A stretch of 64,000 nt of DNA from Pseudorhodoplanes sp049324435. Its GTDB lineage: Bacteria > Pseudomonadota > Alphaproteobacteria > Rhizobiales > Xanthobacteraceae. Below the pieces are notes generated by a model. It ran no database searches, was not told the DNA's origin, and saw only the letters and a list, made by a program, of their open reading frames with translations. This document shows positions 1-8,309 of this stretch, one piece after another. The stretch is from the NCBI GenBank assembly GCA_049324435.1, contig JBMOOQ010000003.1:1-64000 (forward strand), written 5' to 3'. Made by a program: the position numbers and the translations under genes. Positions within the stretch are counted from its first letter, which is position 1. Every line of letters begins with the position of its first letter.

Positions 1-424
1 CCACTTGCGCCTCGGTCAGCACCAGGCCTTCCTGGGCGCTCTTGGCTTCCAGCGCCTTCAGCCTCTTGTTCATCGTCTCGAGATCGTGGCGCAGCCACAC
101 GCAGCGCACCCCCGCCGGCGACACCGTAAGCCCGCGCTTGCGCAACTCGTTGGCGACGCGGACCTGGCCGAAGGCTGGCTGCTCGACGGCAAGCGCGACG
201 ATGGCATCCTCGATCTCGGCCGGCACCCGGTTTTTCAGCACTGGCTTCTTGCGGCTGATTTCCTGCAGCGCCAGCTCGCCGCCCTGGTCGTAGAGTTCCT
301 TGAAGCGGTAGAAGCTGTCCCGGCTATAGCCCATCATCTTGCAGGCCTGGCTGACATTGCCGAACTGCTTGGCAAGCTCCAACAGGCCAACCTTGGCGCG
401 GATGATCTTCTGTTCGGTCGTCAT
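1..424 (-). CDS. IS481-family transposase, N-terminal part (runs off the left edge)
   Basis: An open frame reads leftward from an ATG at 424 to the window edge, giving 141 residues without a stop. It begins MTTEQKIIRAKVGLLELAKQ and continues with a helix-turn-helix region (GNVSQACKMMGYSRDSFYRF), then an arginine-rich linker with GLTVSPAGVRCVWLRHDLET. This is the typical N-terminal half of IS481-family DDE transposases, whose catalytic core would lie to the left, outside the window. The transposase would bind the element ends and carry out transposition. Whether the copy is intact cannot be judged. The 100 or so bases to the right of the start should hold one terminal repeat, but I could not define its boundary. 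Confidence 0.85.
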   Translation of the reverse strand, partial: MTTEQKIIRAKVGLLELAKQFGNVSQACKMMGYSRDSFYRFKELYDQGGELALQEISRKKPVLKNRVPAEIEDAIVALAVEQPAFGQVRVANELRKRGLTVSPAGVRCVWLRHDLETMNKRLKALEAKSAQEGLVLTEAQV

Positions 425-627
425 GATGTCCTCCATCGCCGAGGCGGGGCGCTTCGCCACCCCGACCGCTCCGCGCCCGCCTCGGCTTGCGATTCGCCGT
501 GGGGAAACAGGACACCATCTGTCAGATTAAGTTTTAGCTAATGCACAAAAATTCCTTCTCGATAGCCATGTGATGATTCGCTCCTTTCCATCATCATGGC
601 CTCCCGCACAAAATTTCCGACAGTCCC

Positions 628-992
628 TTGCGCCATGACCGCATCGAAGCGCCATGGTTTCTCGAAGGACCGATCGACGGCGACAGTTTTCAGCTCTACG
701 TGGAGAAGGTCCTTCTTCCCACGCTTCGCCCCGGCGATATCGTGGTCATGGACAAAGCCGTGCGTCAGCTCAACCGCTCGGCGGGAGCCAAGCTATTCTT
801 ACTGCCTAGTCTAAATACTCCCCCGACTTGAACCCCATCGAACAGGTCTTCGCCAAGCTCAAGCACTTCCTGCGCAAAGCGGCCGCGCGAACGGTCGAAG
901 CCGTTTGCCTCGCCATCGGCGACCTTCTCCAAGCCTTCACGCCCAGTGAGTGCGCCAACTACTTCACAAACTCAGGATATGGACGAACCTAA
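628..992 (+). pseudogene. IS630-family transposase remnant, frameshifted
   Basis: The frame from 628 reads RHDRIEAPWFLEGPIDGDSF and then LLPTLRPGDIVVMDKAVRQL, the middle part of an IS630-type transposase. Family members normally have a stretch like MDNLGSHKG before KAVRQL, and it carries the second catalytic aspartate region. About seven residues are deleted here. After LFLLP the frame shifts, and the C-terminus (SPDLNPIEQVFAKLKHFLRK, ending NSGYGRT) continues in another frame to a TAA at 990-992. The 5' part of the gene is absent. It is therefore a dead fragment next to the IS481 copy, marking a site of repeated insertion. Confidence 0.85.
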
Positions 993-1322
993 AATCATCA
1001 TGCTCTAGCCTCCGACAACACGCTCCTACCGAGTTGGCCGAGCCAATCGCCTGACCGTCGGCGCTGATCTGGCCGCACCCGATCTTCCCCTAACGAGACA
1101 GGGCTTTGCCGACCGGCTCGGCTCAGAAGTCACGATCCGGGCTGGTGGCGCTCCTCGGCTTCGGTTGGCGGGACGTGGGCTCCGTAAGCCGCCGATTTTT
1201 GATCAAGTCCACCCATTCCAGCGGCCTACCCGCCCGGGTTGAACTGATTTCCGAGGACTTGACTGTCCGCCCGAAACGAGCGTCGATGCATCGAATTTGG
1301 AGGTATCTTAATAGGGGATGGG
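993..1322. other. Gap between IS remnants and the phage-like cassette
   Basis: No convincing gene is seen in these 330 bases. Short open stretches exist on both strands but lack family features. The last bases before 1323 carry a purine-rich GGGG suitable as a ribosome binding site for the next gene. Confidence 0.4.
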
Positions 1323-1829
1323 ATGAGTACTGGTAGAGTTGCGTTTTCGAAGGCGCTGTACCTGCGGGTCCGGGAACGGCTTGCCGAGGAGTACCCGGAG
1401 CTCGACGAAGAGACCCTTGCGGACACCATCGAGGGGCTCACCGACCTGAATGAAGTGCTTGCTGCGGTCATCCGCGCTGCCTTGGGCGACGAGGCCCTCG
1501 CCGAGGGTTTGCGAGGCCGTATCGGGGAAATGCAGGGCCGGCTTGGGCGCTTGGAGGGTCGGGCAGCGCGCCTACGGCAAATTGTTCGCGAGGTCATGAC
1601 GGAAACCGACCTCAAGAAGATCACTGCCCCAGATTTTACGGTTTCGTTGCGCCCCGGATTCCCTACCCTGGTGGTGAGCGACGAGGCAGCCATTCCAAAA
1701 CATTATTGGGTGGCTCGCGAGCCCCGCCTCGACCGCCAAGGCCTGCATGCGGAGCTTAAGCGAGGTTCGGTAATTCCGGGCGCAAATCTCAGCAATCCAG
1801 AACCAGTGTTGAGCGTGAGGGTAAAGTAA
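1323..1829 (+). CDS. Siphovirus Gp157-like protein
   Basis: The 168-residue product has a charged, coiled-coil-prone N-terminal half with repeated Leu, Glu and Arg (residues about 10-100). A compact C-terminal part follows, with the sequence DFTVSLRPGFPTLVVSDEAAIPKHYW. This layout matches the Gp157 family found in siphoviruses and prophages, often beside recombination genes. Family function is poorly known; phage resistance has been linked to some members. The ATG at 1323 follows a GGGG motif at suitable spacing. Its TAA overlaps the next ATG by one base (TAATG), so the two genes are probably translated together. Context suggests a role in phage-type DNA metabolism, but this is inference. Confidence 0.75.
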   Translation: MSTGRVAFSKALYLRVRERLAEEYPELDEETLADTIEGLTDLNEVLAAVIRAALGDEALAEGLRGRIGEMQGRLGRLEGRAARLRQIVREVMTETDLKKITAPDFTVSLRPGFPTLVVSDEAAIPKHYWVAREPRLDRQGLHAELKRGSVIPGANLSNPEPVLSVRVK

Positions 1830-2908
1830 TGAGTTTCTCCGACACCCAGATCCGCAAGCTGCAACGCGACGTGCGGCCTTGCGACGTCCGCACCCGTGAG
1901 GTGCACGGTAGGGAATTATCCTACATCGAGGGCTGGCATGCCATCGCCGAGGCCAACCGGATTTTCGGGTTCGATGGCTGGAGCCGCGAGACCGTGGAAT
2001 ATCGTTGCTTGGTCTCGCGGGAGAAAAACGGAATTTTTCAGGCGCTTTATGTCGCCAAAATCCGCATCACCGTTCGAACCGAGACTGCCAATATCGTTCG
2101 AGAGGGATTTGGCACTGGCGAGGCGCAGGCGGCGACCGCAGGCGAAGCGCACGACAAGGCGATCAAGACTGCGGAGACCGATGCGACCAAACGAGCCTTT
2201 GCGACCTTCGGCAAACCTTTTGGGCTGTCGCTGTATCTTGGGAGCCGTAAACGCACTGAGCCAAAACCCGATATCCAGCGGAGTCGCACGCTGCAGCGAT
2301 TGTCGGCCAATGGACGCTACTACCCCGTCCCCCGTCCGCGGCAATCTTTGCTCGATGCCGATACACCGACGGTTCAGCGCAACGGACCGAAGTCGCCTAG
2401 TGCAGAAACCGCGCCCCCTTGCAACGACCAGGATCGACCTCATCGAGGCGAACAGACCGCCTCTTCATCGGTAAAGCTAGCCGACGTAACACTGCCACCA
2501 GGCGATCCGGCCACCACGCCTGATTTCACCGACCCACCACACGGTATCGCGGTGAAAACCTCTCCGGATTTGGTAGATACCGGCGCGGTTGATGCTTTGT
2601 TGCTGATTGATCGGCCAAGGCGGCGGCGCAATCCGGAGCATCTGAAATACGTTTCGAGCCAACCATGCTTAATCTGTAGCCGCACGCCGTCGGATGCGCA
2701 TCACCTGAAATTCGCTCAACCCAAAGCCCTATCGAAGAAAGTCAGCGACGAGTTCACTGTACCGCTCTGCCGTATCCATCATCGCCAGCTCCACCACGCC
2801 GGCAATGAGGTGAACTGGTGGATGGATATGGAGGTTGATCCGTTGCCGATCGCTCAGGATCTTTGGAGCGAGTCGCAGGCAAGAGCCGCCGAGGCAGATG
2901 ACAAGTGA
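1829..2908 (+). CDS. Rad52/Rad22-like recombination protein with C-terminal HNH/DUF968-like domain
   Basis: The 359-residue product has two parts. Residues about 1-140 (QIRKLQRDVRPCDVRTREVH, then SYIEGWHAIAEANRIFGFDGWS and DATKRAFATFGKPFGLSLY) match the single-strand annealing fold of Rad52/Rad22-like proteins. A low-complexity linker of about 110 residues follows. The C-terminus has CLIC, DAHHLKF, a conserved Asp, CRIHHRQLHHAGNE and a WW, resembling DUF968-type HNH zinc-binding nuclease domains. An annealase joined to a probable nuclease would fit phage-type recombination or repair. It overlaps the gene before it by one base and the gene after it by eleven. Fold assignments are from motif reading; nuclease activity is inferred. 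Confidence 0.8.
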   Translation: MSFSDTQIRKLQRDVRPCDVRTREVHGRELSYIEGWHAIAEANRIFGFDGWSRETVEYRCLVSREKNGIFQALYVAKIRITVRTETANIVREGFGTGEAQAATAGEAHDKAIKTAETDATKRAFATFGKPFGLSLYLGSRKRTEPKPDIQRSRTLQRLSANGRYYPVPRPRQSLLDADTPTVQRNGPKSPSAETAPPCNDQDRPHRGEQTASSSVKLADVTLPPGDPATTPDFTDPPHGIAVKTSPDLVDTGAVDALLLIDRPRRRRNPEHLKYVSSQPCLICSRTPSDAHHLKFAQPKALSKKVSDEFTVPLCRIHHRQLHHAGNEVNWWMDMEVDPLPIAQDLWSESQARAAEADDK

Positions 2909-3416
2909 GTCTCAGCTTGCGGCCAACCGACGCAATGCTGCTCTTAGTACCGGACCACGCACCGCAACTGGAAAAAACCGATCCCGTCGCAATTCACTTA
3001 AGCACGGCCTTACGGCACGATCGGTCGTGGAATTCACCGAGTCCGACGTCGAATTTAAGGCCTTCTGTTCCCGAGTGGCCGCCGCTTATGATCCGCGCTC
3101 CGCGCTCGACCAAGAGCTGATTTTTCGCCTTGCGGGGCTGCTCTGGAGGCTGCGGCGAGCCTCCGCCATAGAAACAGGTCTTCTGTCGATCCAGGCCAAT
3201 CTGCAATGGGATGCGTGCCGAGAACAGTCTGCGCATGAGCATCGCCTCGACGATTCCGATCCCGTCCACATAGCGAGGGCCTTTCTACGGTCGTCGAACT
3301 TCAACGGAGACGCCCTTGACCGACTGAACCGCTACGAAGTCTCGCTCTGGCGGCAGACCGCGCAGATCCTGTTTTTGCTCGACGGAATTGTCAAGCCGCG
3401 TAAGGCACGGCGTTAA
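2898..3416 (+). CDS. Conserved hypothetical protein (NRRNAxxSTGPRT N-terminus)
   Basis: The likely ATG at 2898 overlaps the end of the Rad52-like gene by 11 bases and gives 172 residues. The basic N-terminus reads ESQLAANRRNAALSTGPRTA and then KNRSRRNSLKHGLTARSVV. This motif recurs in many small proteins of unknown role in rhizobial genomic islands. The remainder is largely helical, with a WRLRRASAIETGL stretch and a basic C-terminus. A longer reading from 2835 runs inside the previous gene and is less likely. No function can be assigned; a nucleic-acid contact is plausible only from the basic start and the neighbours. Confidence 0.7.
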   Translation: MTSESQLAANRRNAALSTGPRTATGKNRSRRNSLKHGLTARSVVEFTESDVEFKAFCSRVAAAYDPRSALDQELIFRLAGLLWRLRRASAIETGLLSIQANLQWDACREQSAHEHRLDDSDPVHIARAFLRSSNFNGDALDRLNRYEVSLWRQTAQILFLLDGIVKPRKARR

Positions 3417-3695
3417 ATTGGCTTCGTTTCGCAACGGGAGGCTGAGGTCCTCGCCATTGCCGAATTGCCTTCCTCTCGCCTGGAGAATCCCTCTCGCCTT
3501 CAGGATTTTCCGGGGCACGTGCGATTCCCCGCTGCTAGCGCGGCGTCGGGTGGGAGCTCCACAATTCTCCGGGCCGGCAGGACAACACACAGGTTCGGCA
3601 ACCTTGCAGCTACTGCCTATTGCGAAACGAAGCCAATGTCCCGACACTGTCCGACGGCCCTGAGGCTGGCTAATGTTTTTGGGTTCGTTTCGCAG
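3417..3695. repeat. Cluster of an 18-bp repeat in both orientations
   Basis: The 18-mer ATTGGCTTCGTTTCGCAA occupies 3417-3434. Its exact reverse complement is at 3620-3637. A shorter third copy of the core TTCGTTTCGCA lies in the first orientation at 3684-3694. The segment has no convincing gene. The perfect inverted pair is 185 bases apart between two phage-like genes that end towards each other. Confidence 0.7.
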
Positions 3696-3705
3696 TGTCC
3701 ACAGA

Positions 3706-4362
3706 TTAGTCAACCTTAAATTCGGCATACACACCGTGCTTGGGCCGCCGCAGACCCATCATGCGCAGCGCGGATCGCAATGTCTCGATGCTGATCGGAG
3801 GCTCGTACAGACCCTTGGGTTGATTGTCTCGAATATATCCGATAATCGCCTTTAGTGGTCCTGGTGAAAAACCGCGAAGACGGGCCGCAAGCTCCGGATA
3901 GAACGCGATCGGCTCCGCCTTGCCTATCTTGCCTTCATGCATGGCAACGCAATATTCCAGCGCGCGCCATTCGGCCGGACGTAGTTCGCCACGCAGGGGC
4001 CGCTCCGCTTCCAGGCGCACGTCATAGAAATGCATGCCATTGGCACAAGTGACGTTGGCAAACCCGTCGACATTTGCATCTTCCAGCATCTCGATCGGAT
4101 AGCGCCGTCGCTCTCCGTCGATCGCCTGACGCGCGGTGAAGAAGTCCGCGGATGCCAGGCCTACGGCAAGTCCATTGTCATCGCCGTCGAGACCGCTCCA
4201 CAGATAAACCAAGGTACGTATGCTGAACTCTGGAAACCCCATTCGCGTCAGCTTGATTGTCGCCGGACCGTATTGTTCGAATGACGGCATCTTGCTGGCT
4301 AGGTACTCGACGGCATCGACTATGGTCGTACGAGACAGATCTGGATGAGCGGTGTGCGGCAT
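3706..4362 (-). CDS. Hypothetical protein, family not recognised
   Basis: This leftward gene encodes 218 residues from the ATG at 4362, which has a GGG-containing ribosome binding site upstream. A second ATG at 4386 would add eight residues but has no good site. The sequence is soluble-looking, with no signal peptide or membrane segment. Notable stretches are PATIKLTRMGFPEFSIRTLV, YLWSGLDGDDNGLAVGLASA and a C-terminal RSALRMMGLRRPKHGVYAEF. I do not recognise a family. It runs opposite to its neighbours in the accessory block and converges on the 172-residue gene across the repeat cluster, so it may be an independently acquired gene. Confidence 0.6.
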   Translation of the reverse strand: MPHTAHPDLSRTTIVDAVEYLASKMPSFEQYGPATIKLTRMGFPEFSIRTLVYLWSGLDGDDNGLAVGLASADFFTARQAIDGERRRYPIEMLEDANVDGFANVTCANGMHFYDVRLEAERPLRGELRPAEWRALEYCVAMHEGKIGKAEPIAFYPELAARLRGFSPGPLKAIIGYIRDNQPKGLYEPPISIETLRSALRMMGLRRPKHGVYAEFKVD

Positions 4363-4593
4363 CGAATGTCCCTTTCTCTGACGCATAACTGAGAGGGAAA
4401 CGCATCGACCTACGACTTACGCATATGGATAAAGTGACGCTGCCGGTCAACCGAAAAACTGCTACCTCGGCTGTTCTATCATTGACCAGGCGCCCGTCAC
4501 AGTATCGCCACAGTCTCGTTTGTATCGGCCTTGAAGACAGTTTCGCGAGAATGATGAATATGACGGCTCCCTTCGTTCTGAATGGAGCAGATA

Positions 4594-6012
4594 ATGGCCA
4601 AAAGGATCAGACTAAATCAGAGTTCTCTGCGGGCGCGTTTGGATGCACCGCTCTCCGAACCAACTGAACGTGAAACCGCATCCAGCGCCGTGGAAGAAAT
4701 CTCGCTCGTCCAAGAGATCGAGCACGTCGCGACCAAAAAGCTGAAAGTTCCATCCACAGCTCTGCGAAGCTGTTCGAAATCTCAAGTCGATGAATTGGCA
4801 GCGATCATCCGGCCGATCGGCTTTGTGGTCCCCGTGGTCGTCGATGAAGACAACCGCGTGTGGGCCGGAATCGTCCGCCTTAAGGCAGCAGAAAAGCTCG
4901 GGATGTCGAAAGTCCCAGTTGTTCGCCTGAAAGATCTGACCGAGGCGCAAAAGCGCGCGTTCCGACTTGCCGACAACAAGCTGCAGGAAAAAGGAAAGTG
5001 GGACCGCAAGCAATTGGCAATTGAACTTCCGGACCTCGCGCCGCTGCTGGTCGCTGAAAGTCTGGATATCTCGATTACTGGCTTCTCCGCCGCCGAAATC
5101 GACCAAATCACTTTTGACTTCGAGCCGAATACGACGGAGCCGCGCGACGATTTCGATGCCGATCTCCTGCGCCAAACGCCGGTTTCCCAAGCGGGGGATG
5201 TGTACCGCCTGGGCGATCATGTTCTTGGCTGCGCCGACGCCAAAGACCTAGACTTCATTCGCCGGCTTGTAGGCAACCGGCTAGCCTCAATGGCCTTTTT
5301 GGATCCACCTTACAATGTCCGCGTCCGCGATGTGGTGGGGCGCGGAAAGGCCAAGCACGCCGAATTCGCTATGGCCAGCGGCGAAATGAACAGCCAGGAA
5401 TATAAGGAGTTCCTGGAGACGACGCTCTCGGTAGCAGCGGCAGTCTCCCTCGATTCGGCGGTCCACTATGTCTGCACCGACTGGCGCCATGTCGATGTGG
5501 TCATGAGGGTTGGACGGAAGGTCTATGCGACCCAGCTCAATCTCGCTGCCTGGGTCAAGTCAAATGCCGGCCAGGGCTCTTTCTACCGGAGCCAACACGA
5601 GCTGATCGCAATCTTCCGGGTCGGCAACGAACCGCACCTCAACAACATCGAGCTGGGCCGGCATGGACGAACGCGGAGTAACGTCTGGCGCTACAACGGG
5701 ATGAGCGGATTTCGGGCCGGCCGGATGGCCGAGCTACAATTGCATCCAACGATTAAGCCGGTTGCGATGATCTGCGATGCGATCCGGGATTGCACCCAGC
5801 GCGACGACACCGTGCTCGACACTTTTTGCGGCAGCGGCACGACACTTCTCGCAGCCGAGCGCGTCGGACGGCGGGCGGTATGCGTCGAAATCGAGCCCCG
5901 GTTTGTTGATGTCGCGATCCGCCGCTGGCAGGACCTCACGGGGAAAGACGCCGTACACGTCGACCTGGGCTGCACTTTCCTTGAACTGAAGTCGCGGCGA
6001 GGGGTGTCATGA
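4594..6012 (+). CDS. ParB-like nuclease domain fused to a DNA methyltransferase
   Basis: The 472-residue product starts with a ParB/Srx-type domain (residues about 45-135, including the box GIVRLKAAEKLG). A methyltransferase follows, with DPPY at 237-240 and, further on, FCGSGTT at 411-417. The order catalytic motif first, SAM-binding motif second marks a beta-class N4-cytosine or N6-adenine enzyme acting on double-stranded DNA. No restriction enzyme is next to it, so it is probably an orphan, mobile-element-type methylase. The ATG at 4594 is preferred over 4582 because GGAG at 4585-4588 sits at the right distance. Its stop overlaps the next start as ATGA. Target sequence cannot be read from the protein. 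Confidence 0.88.
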   Translation: MAKRIRLNQSSLRARLDAPLSEPTERETASSAVEEISLVQEIEHVATKKLKVPSTALRSCSKSQVDELAAIIRPIGFVVPVVVDEDNRVWAGIVRLKAAEKLGMSKVPVVRLKDLTEAQKRAFRLADNKLQEKGKWDRKQLAIELPDLAPLLVAESLDISITGFSAAEIDQITFDFEPNTTEPRDDFDADLLRQTPVSQAGDVYRLGDHVLGCADAKDLDFIRRLVGNRLASMAFLDPPYNVRVRDVVGRGKAKHAEFAMASGEMNSQEYKEFLETTLSVAAAVSLDSAVHYVCTDWRHVDVVMRVGRKVYATQLNLAAWVKSNAGQGSFYRSQHELIAIFRVGNEPHLNNIELGRHGRTRSNVWRYNGMSGFRAGRMAELQLHPTIKPVAMICDAIRDCTQRDDTVLDTFCGSGTTLLAAERVGRRAVCVEIEPRFVDVAIRRWQDLTGKDAVHVDLGCTFLELKSRRGVS

Positions 6013-6446
6013 GCAAACGGCGACCTCCGGGCGACAGCACTGTCTCAGATTACGAGGTGGGGTACAAGCGCCCACCGGCTGAGACGCAATTCAAGCCGGG
6101 CGTGTCAGGCAACCCGTCGGGCAAAGCCAAGAAGCTGAAGCCACGCAGTATCAAGCGCGATGTTCAGGACGTATTCACTCGCCGCATCGGCGTTCGGGAA
6201 GGCAAACGGACACGTGAGGTTCCGGTCATTGTCGCACTGATTCAGAAGGCAGTCATCGATGCCATGAACGGTGACAAGCGCGCGACCCAGTTTTGCTACC
6301 GCGTAGCGGAAGCATTCGGCGTCTTCCAACTCAAGGACGATCTCCAGATCGACCTCGAAAAGCTTACTCCGGAAGAGCGGGAGATCTGCATGAAAGGTGC
6401 TCAGATCTTGAACAAAGCTGGAATGCTGTTTCGATACGATCGTTGA
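6009..6446 (+). CDS. DUF5681 domain-containing protein
   Basis: The 145-residue product has the DUF5681 signature: VGYKRPPAETQFKPGVSGNP at residues about 15-35, followed by SGKAKKLKPRS. The rest is basic and then helical, with a terminal LTPEEREICMKGAQIL. Such proteins are frequent beside ParB-methylase fusions in rhizobial and phage-like islands. Their role is unknown; a link to DNA packaging or small-terminase-like functions has been suggested only by context. The ATGA overlap with the methylase gene implies translational coupling and a shared job. Confidence 0.8.
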   Translation: MSKRRPPGDSTVSDYEVGYKRPPAETQFKPGVSGNPSGKAKKLKPRSIKRDVQDVFTRRIGVREGKRTREVPVIVALIQKAVIDAMNGDKRATQFCYRVAEAFGVFQLKDDLQIDLEKLTPEEREICMKGAQILNKAGMLFRYDR

Positions 6447-6533
6447 ATCATGCTCGGCCGATTCAGCCAGCCAGGCCTGACTCCGTCTGGAATTGAGTCC
6501 TTCAGCAACCACCGAAGCTAAGAGATTAGGAAA

Positions 6534-7133
6534 TCACTTCGCCGTGAGGTTTGCGAGGGTGACGTTGTTGAGGGTGAGGACGTTGCCGCTGCCGAAGTCG
6601 ATGACGGTGTTGGCGCCGCTCTGGGTGGCGAGGTTCTGCAGGGTGGCAAAGTCGGTGACGGTTGTGACCCCGGTGAGGTCGATCTTGTCGGCCTGAGCCT
6701 GGTTGAAGTCGGTGATGGTGTCGAAGCCGAAGCCGTCGGCGAACACGAAGGTGTCGGTGCCGCCGCCGCCGGTCAGGGTGTCGGTGCCGGCCGCGCCGTC
6801 GATGATATCGTTGCCGCCCTGGCCGTTCAGGACGTTGTTGAACTCATTGCCGATCAGGGTGTCGTTGAAGTCCGAGCCAAGCACCCGCGATACCCCGCCC
6901 AGGATAGTGTCGGTGCCGACCGAGGCGTTGCCGACAGCGGTGCCGGCCGCAAGATTGACCGTCACGCCGGCGGTTGCACTGCCGTAGACAATCTGGGTAT
7001 TGCCGTTGCCGGTGATGATGTCGTTGCCGCCCTGGCCATCGAACTCGTTGAAATTGCCGAGGCTGCCGGCATTGGCGCTGGCTCCGCTAAAGCCGGTCGC
7101 CACAGGGACGCGCGCGCGAACGGCCTCAATCCT
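6534..7133 (-). pseudogene. C-terminal fragment of an RTX (hemolysin-type) calcium-binding protein
   Basis: The frame encodes glycine- and aspartate-rich nonapeptide repeats (GQGGNDIITG, GNEFNNVLNGQGGNDIIDG and GAAGTDTLTGGGGTDTF). The usual end of type I secreted proteins follows (FADGFGFDTITDFNQAQADK). RTX repeats bind calcium after export. In-frame reading upstream stops at a TAA at 7134-7136. The only possible start is the GTG at 7103 within repeat-rich sequence, with no ribosome binding site and no N-terminal functional domain. It is best read as the 3' remnant of a larger secreted protein, cut off by rearrangement next to the Fic gene. A short standalone protein of 189 residues from 7103 cannot be excluded. 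Confidence 0.7.
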
Positions 7134-7232
7134 TTAGCTGCCCATTCGGCCAATGAAGATTTCACCGCCCTAGCTTGACCGAGACTAACGGGTGGAATTG
7201 GGCGGACAATCGGGTGTGACCTTGCTATTTGG

Positions 7233-8309
7233 GTGAATTTAGGTGTACATTTGGATGTGAACATCCGCACCGACACCATCCGGATCACCCCCGAGATCCT
7301 GGCATTGGTTGCCGAAATCGATGAGTTCAAGGGCGCCTGGCGGGCGCTCGGAACCATAGCTCCTGAACGGCTGTCGGCGCTGCGGCGTGTCGCCACCATC
7401 GAAAGCATCGGCTCCTCCACGCGTATTGAGGGCAGCAAGCTCACAGATCGGGAGGTCGAGCGGCTGCTGTCCAACCTCGACATCAAGTCCTTCGCGTCCC
7501 GCGACGAGCAGGAGGTCGCCGGCTATGCCGAAGCGATGGATCTCGTGTTCCGATCGTGGGACGAGATCACCATTACCGAAAACCACATCAAGCAATTGCA
7601 CCGCGATTTGCTCGTCCATAGCGAGAAGGACGAGCGGCACCGTGGCGCCTACAAGACCGGCCCTAACAATGTCATGGCCTTCGACGTGGACGGCAGGCAG
7701 ATCGCCGTCGTGTTCGAAACCGCGACGCCGTTCGACACGCCGCGGCTCATGACCGAACTCGTCACCTGGTTTGGCGAGACAACGGAGAAGCGGCGTTTCC
7801 ACCCCTTGCTCGTCATCGCGGTCTTCACGGTCGTGTTCCTCGCCATCCATCCGTTCCAGGACGGCAATGGCCGGCTCAGCCGCATTCTGACCACGCTGAT
7901 GCTGCTACGCGCAGGCTACGCCTACGTGCCCTACAGCTCGCTTGAAAGCGTCGTAGAGCAGAGCAAGGAGGGCTACTATCTGGCGCTGCGGCAGACGCAG
8001 GGGACGATCCGTACAGACAGTCCTAACTGGGACCCGTGGCTTCTGTTCTTCCTGCGCGCACTGCGCCAGCAGAAGGAGCGGCTGGCGAAAAAGATCGAGC
8101 GCGAGAAGTTCGTGGTCTCAAGCCTGCCGGAACACTCAGTGCACATCCTCGACCATGCCCGCGAACACGGCCGCGTCAGCATCGGCGAGATCACCAAATT
8201 GACCGGCGTCAGCCGCAACACACTCAAGGAGCACTTCCGTCGACTGGTCGAGAGAGGCTACCTTCTGAAGCAAGGCGGAGGGCGATCGACCTGGTACGTC
8301 CTGAAGTGA
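7233..8309 (+). CDS. Fic family AMP-transferase with N-terminal inhibitory helix
   Basis: The 358-residue protein carries the Fic core motif HPFQDGNGRLSR at residues 206-217, whose histidine is catalytic in transfer of AMP from ATP to target hydroxyls. Near the N-terminus, S62 to G67 reads STRIEG. This fits the (S/T)xxxE(G/N) inhibitory helix, so the enzyme belongs to the self-inhibited class II. The C-terminus (residues about 305-358) looks like a winged helix-turn-helix (VSIGEITKLTGVSRNTLKEH), suggesting DNA binding and perhaps autoregulation. The start is uncertain: GTG at 7233 or GTG at 7257, both inside a repeated T-rich leader. There is no antitoxin-like partner beside it. Confidence 0.9.
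   Translation: MNLGVHLDVNIRTDTIRITPEILALVAEIDEFKGAWRALGTIAPERLSALRRVATIESIGSSTRIEGSKLTDREVERLLSNLDIKSFASRDEQEVAGYAEAMDLVFRSWDEITITENHIKQLHRDLLVHSEKDERHRGAYKTGPNNVMAFDVDGRQIAVVFETATPFDTPRLMTELVTWFGETTEKRRFHPLLVIAVFTVVFLAIHPFQDGNGRLSRILTTLMLLRAGYAYVPYSSLESVVEQSKEGYYLALRQTQGTIRTDSPNWDPWLLFFLRALRQQKERLAKKIEREKFVVSSLPEHSVHILDHAREHGRVSIGEITKLTGVSRNTLKEHFRRLVERGYLLKQGGGRSTWYVLK

Noticed and set aside
1106..1336. 76-codon rightward frame before the Gp157-like gene
   Set aside because: No ribosome binding site or family, and it overlaps the next start region.
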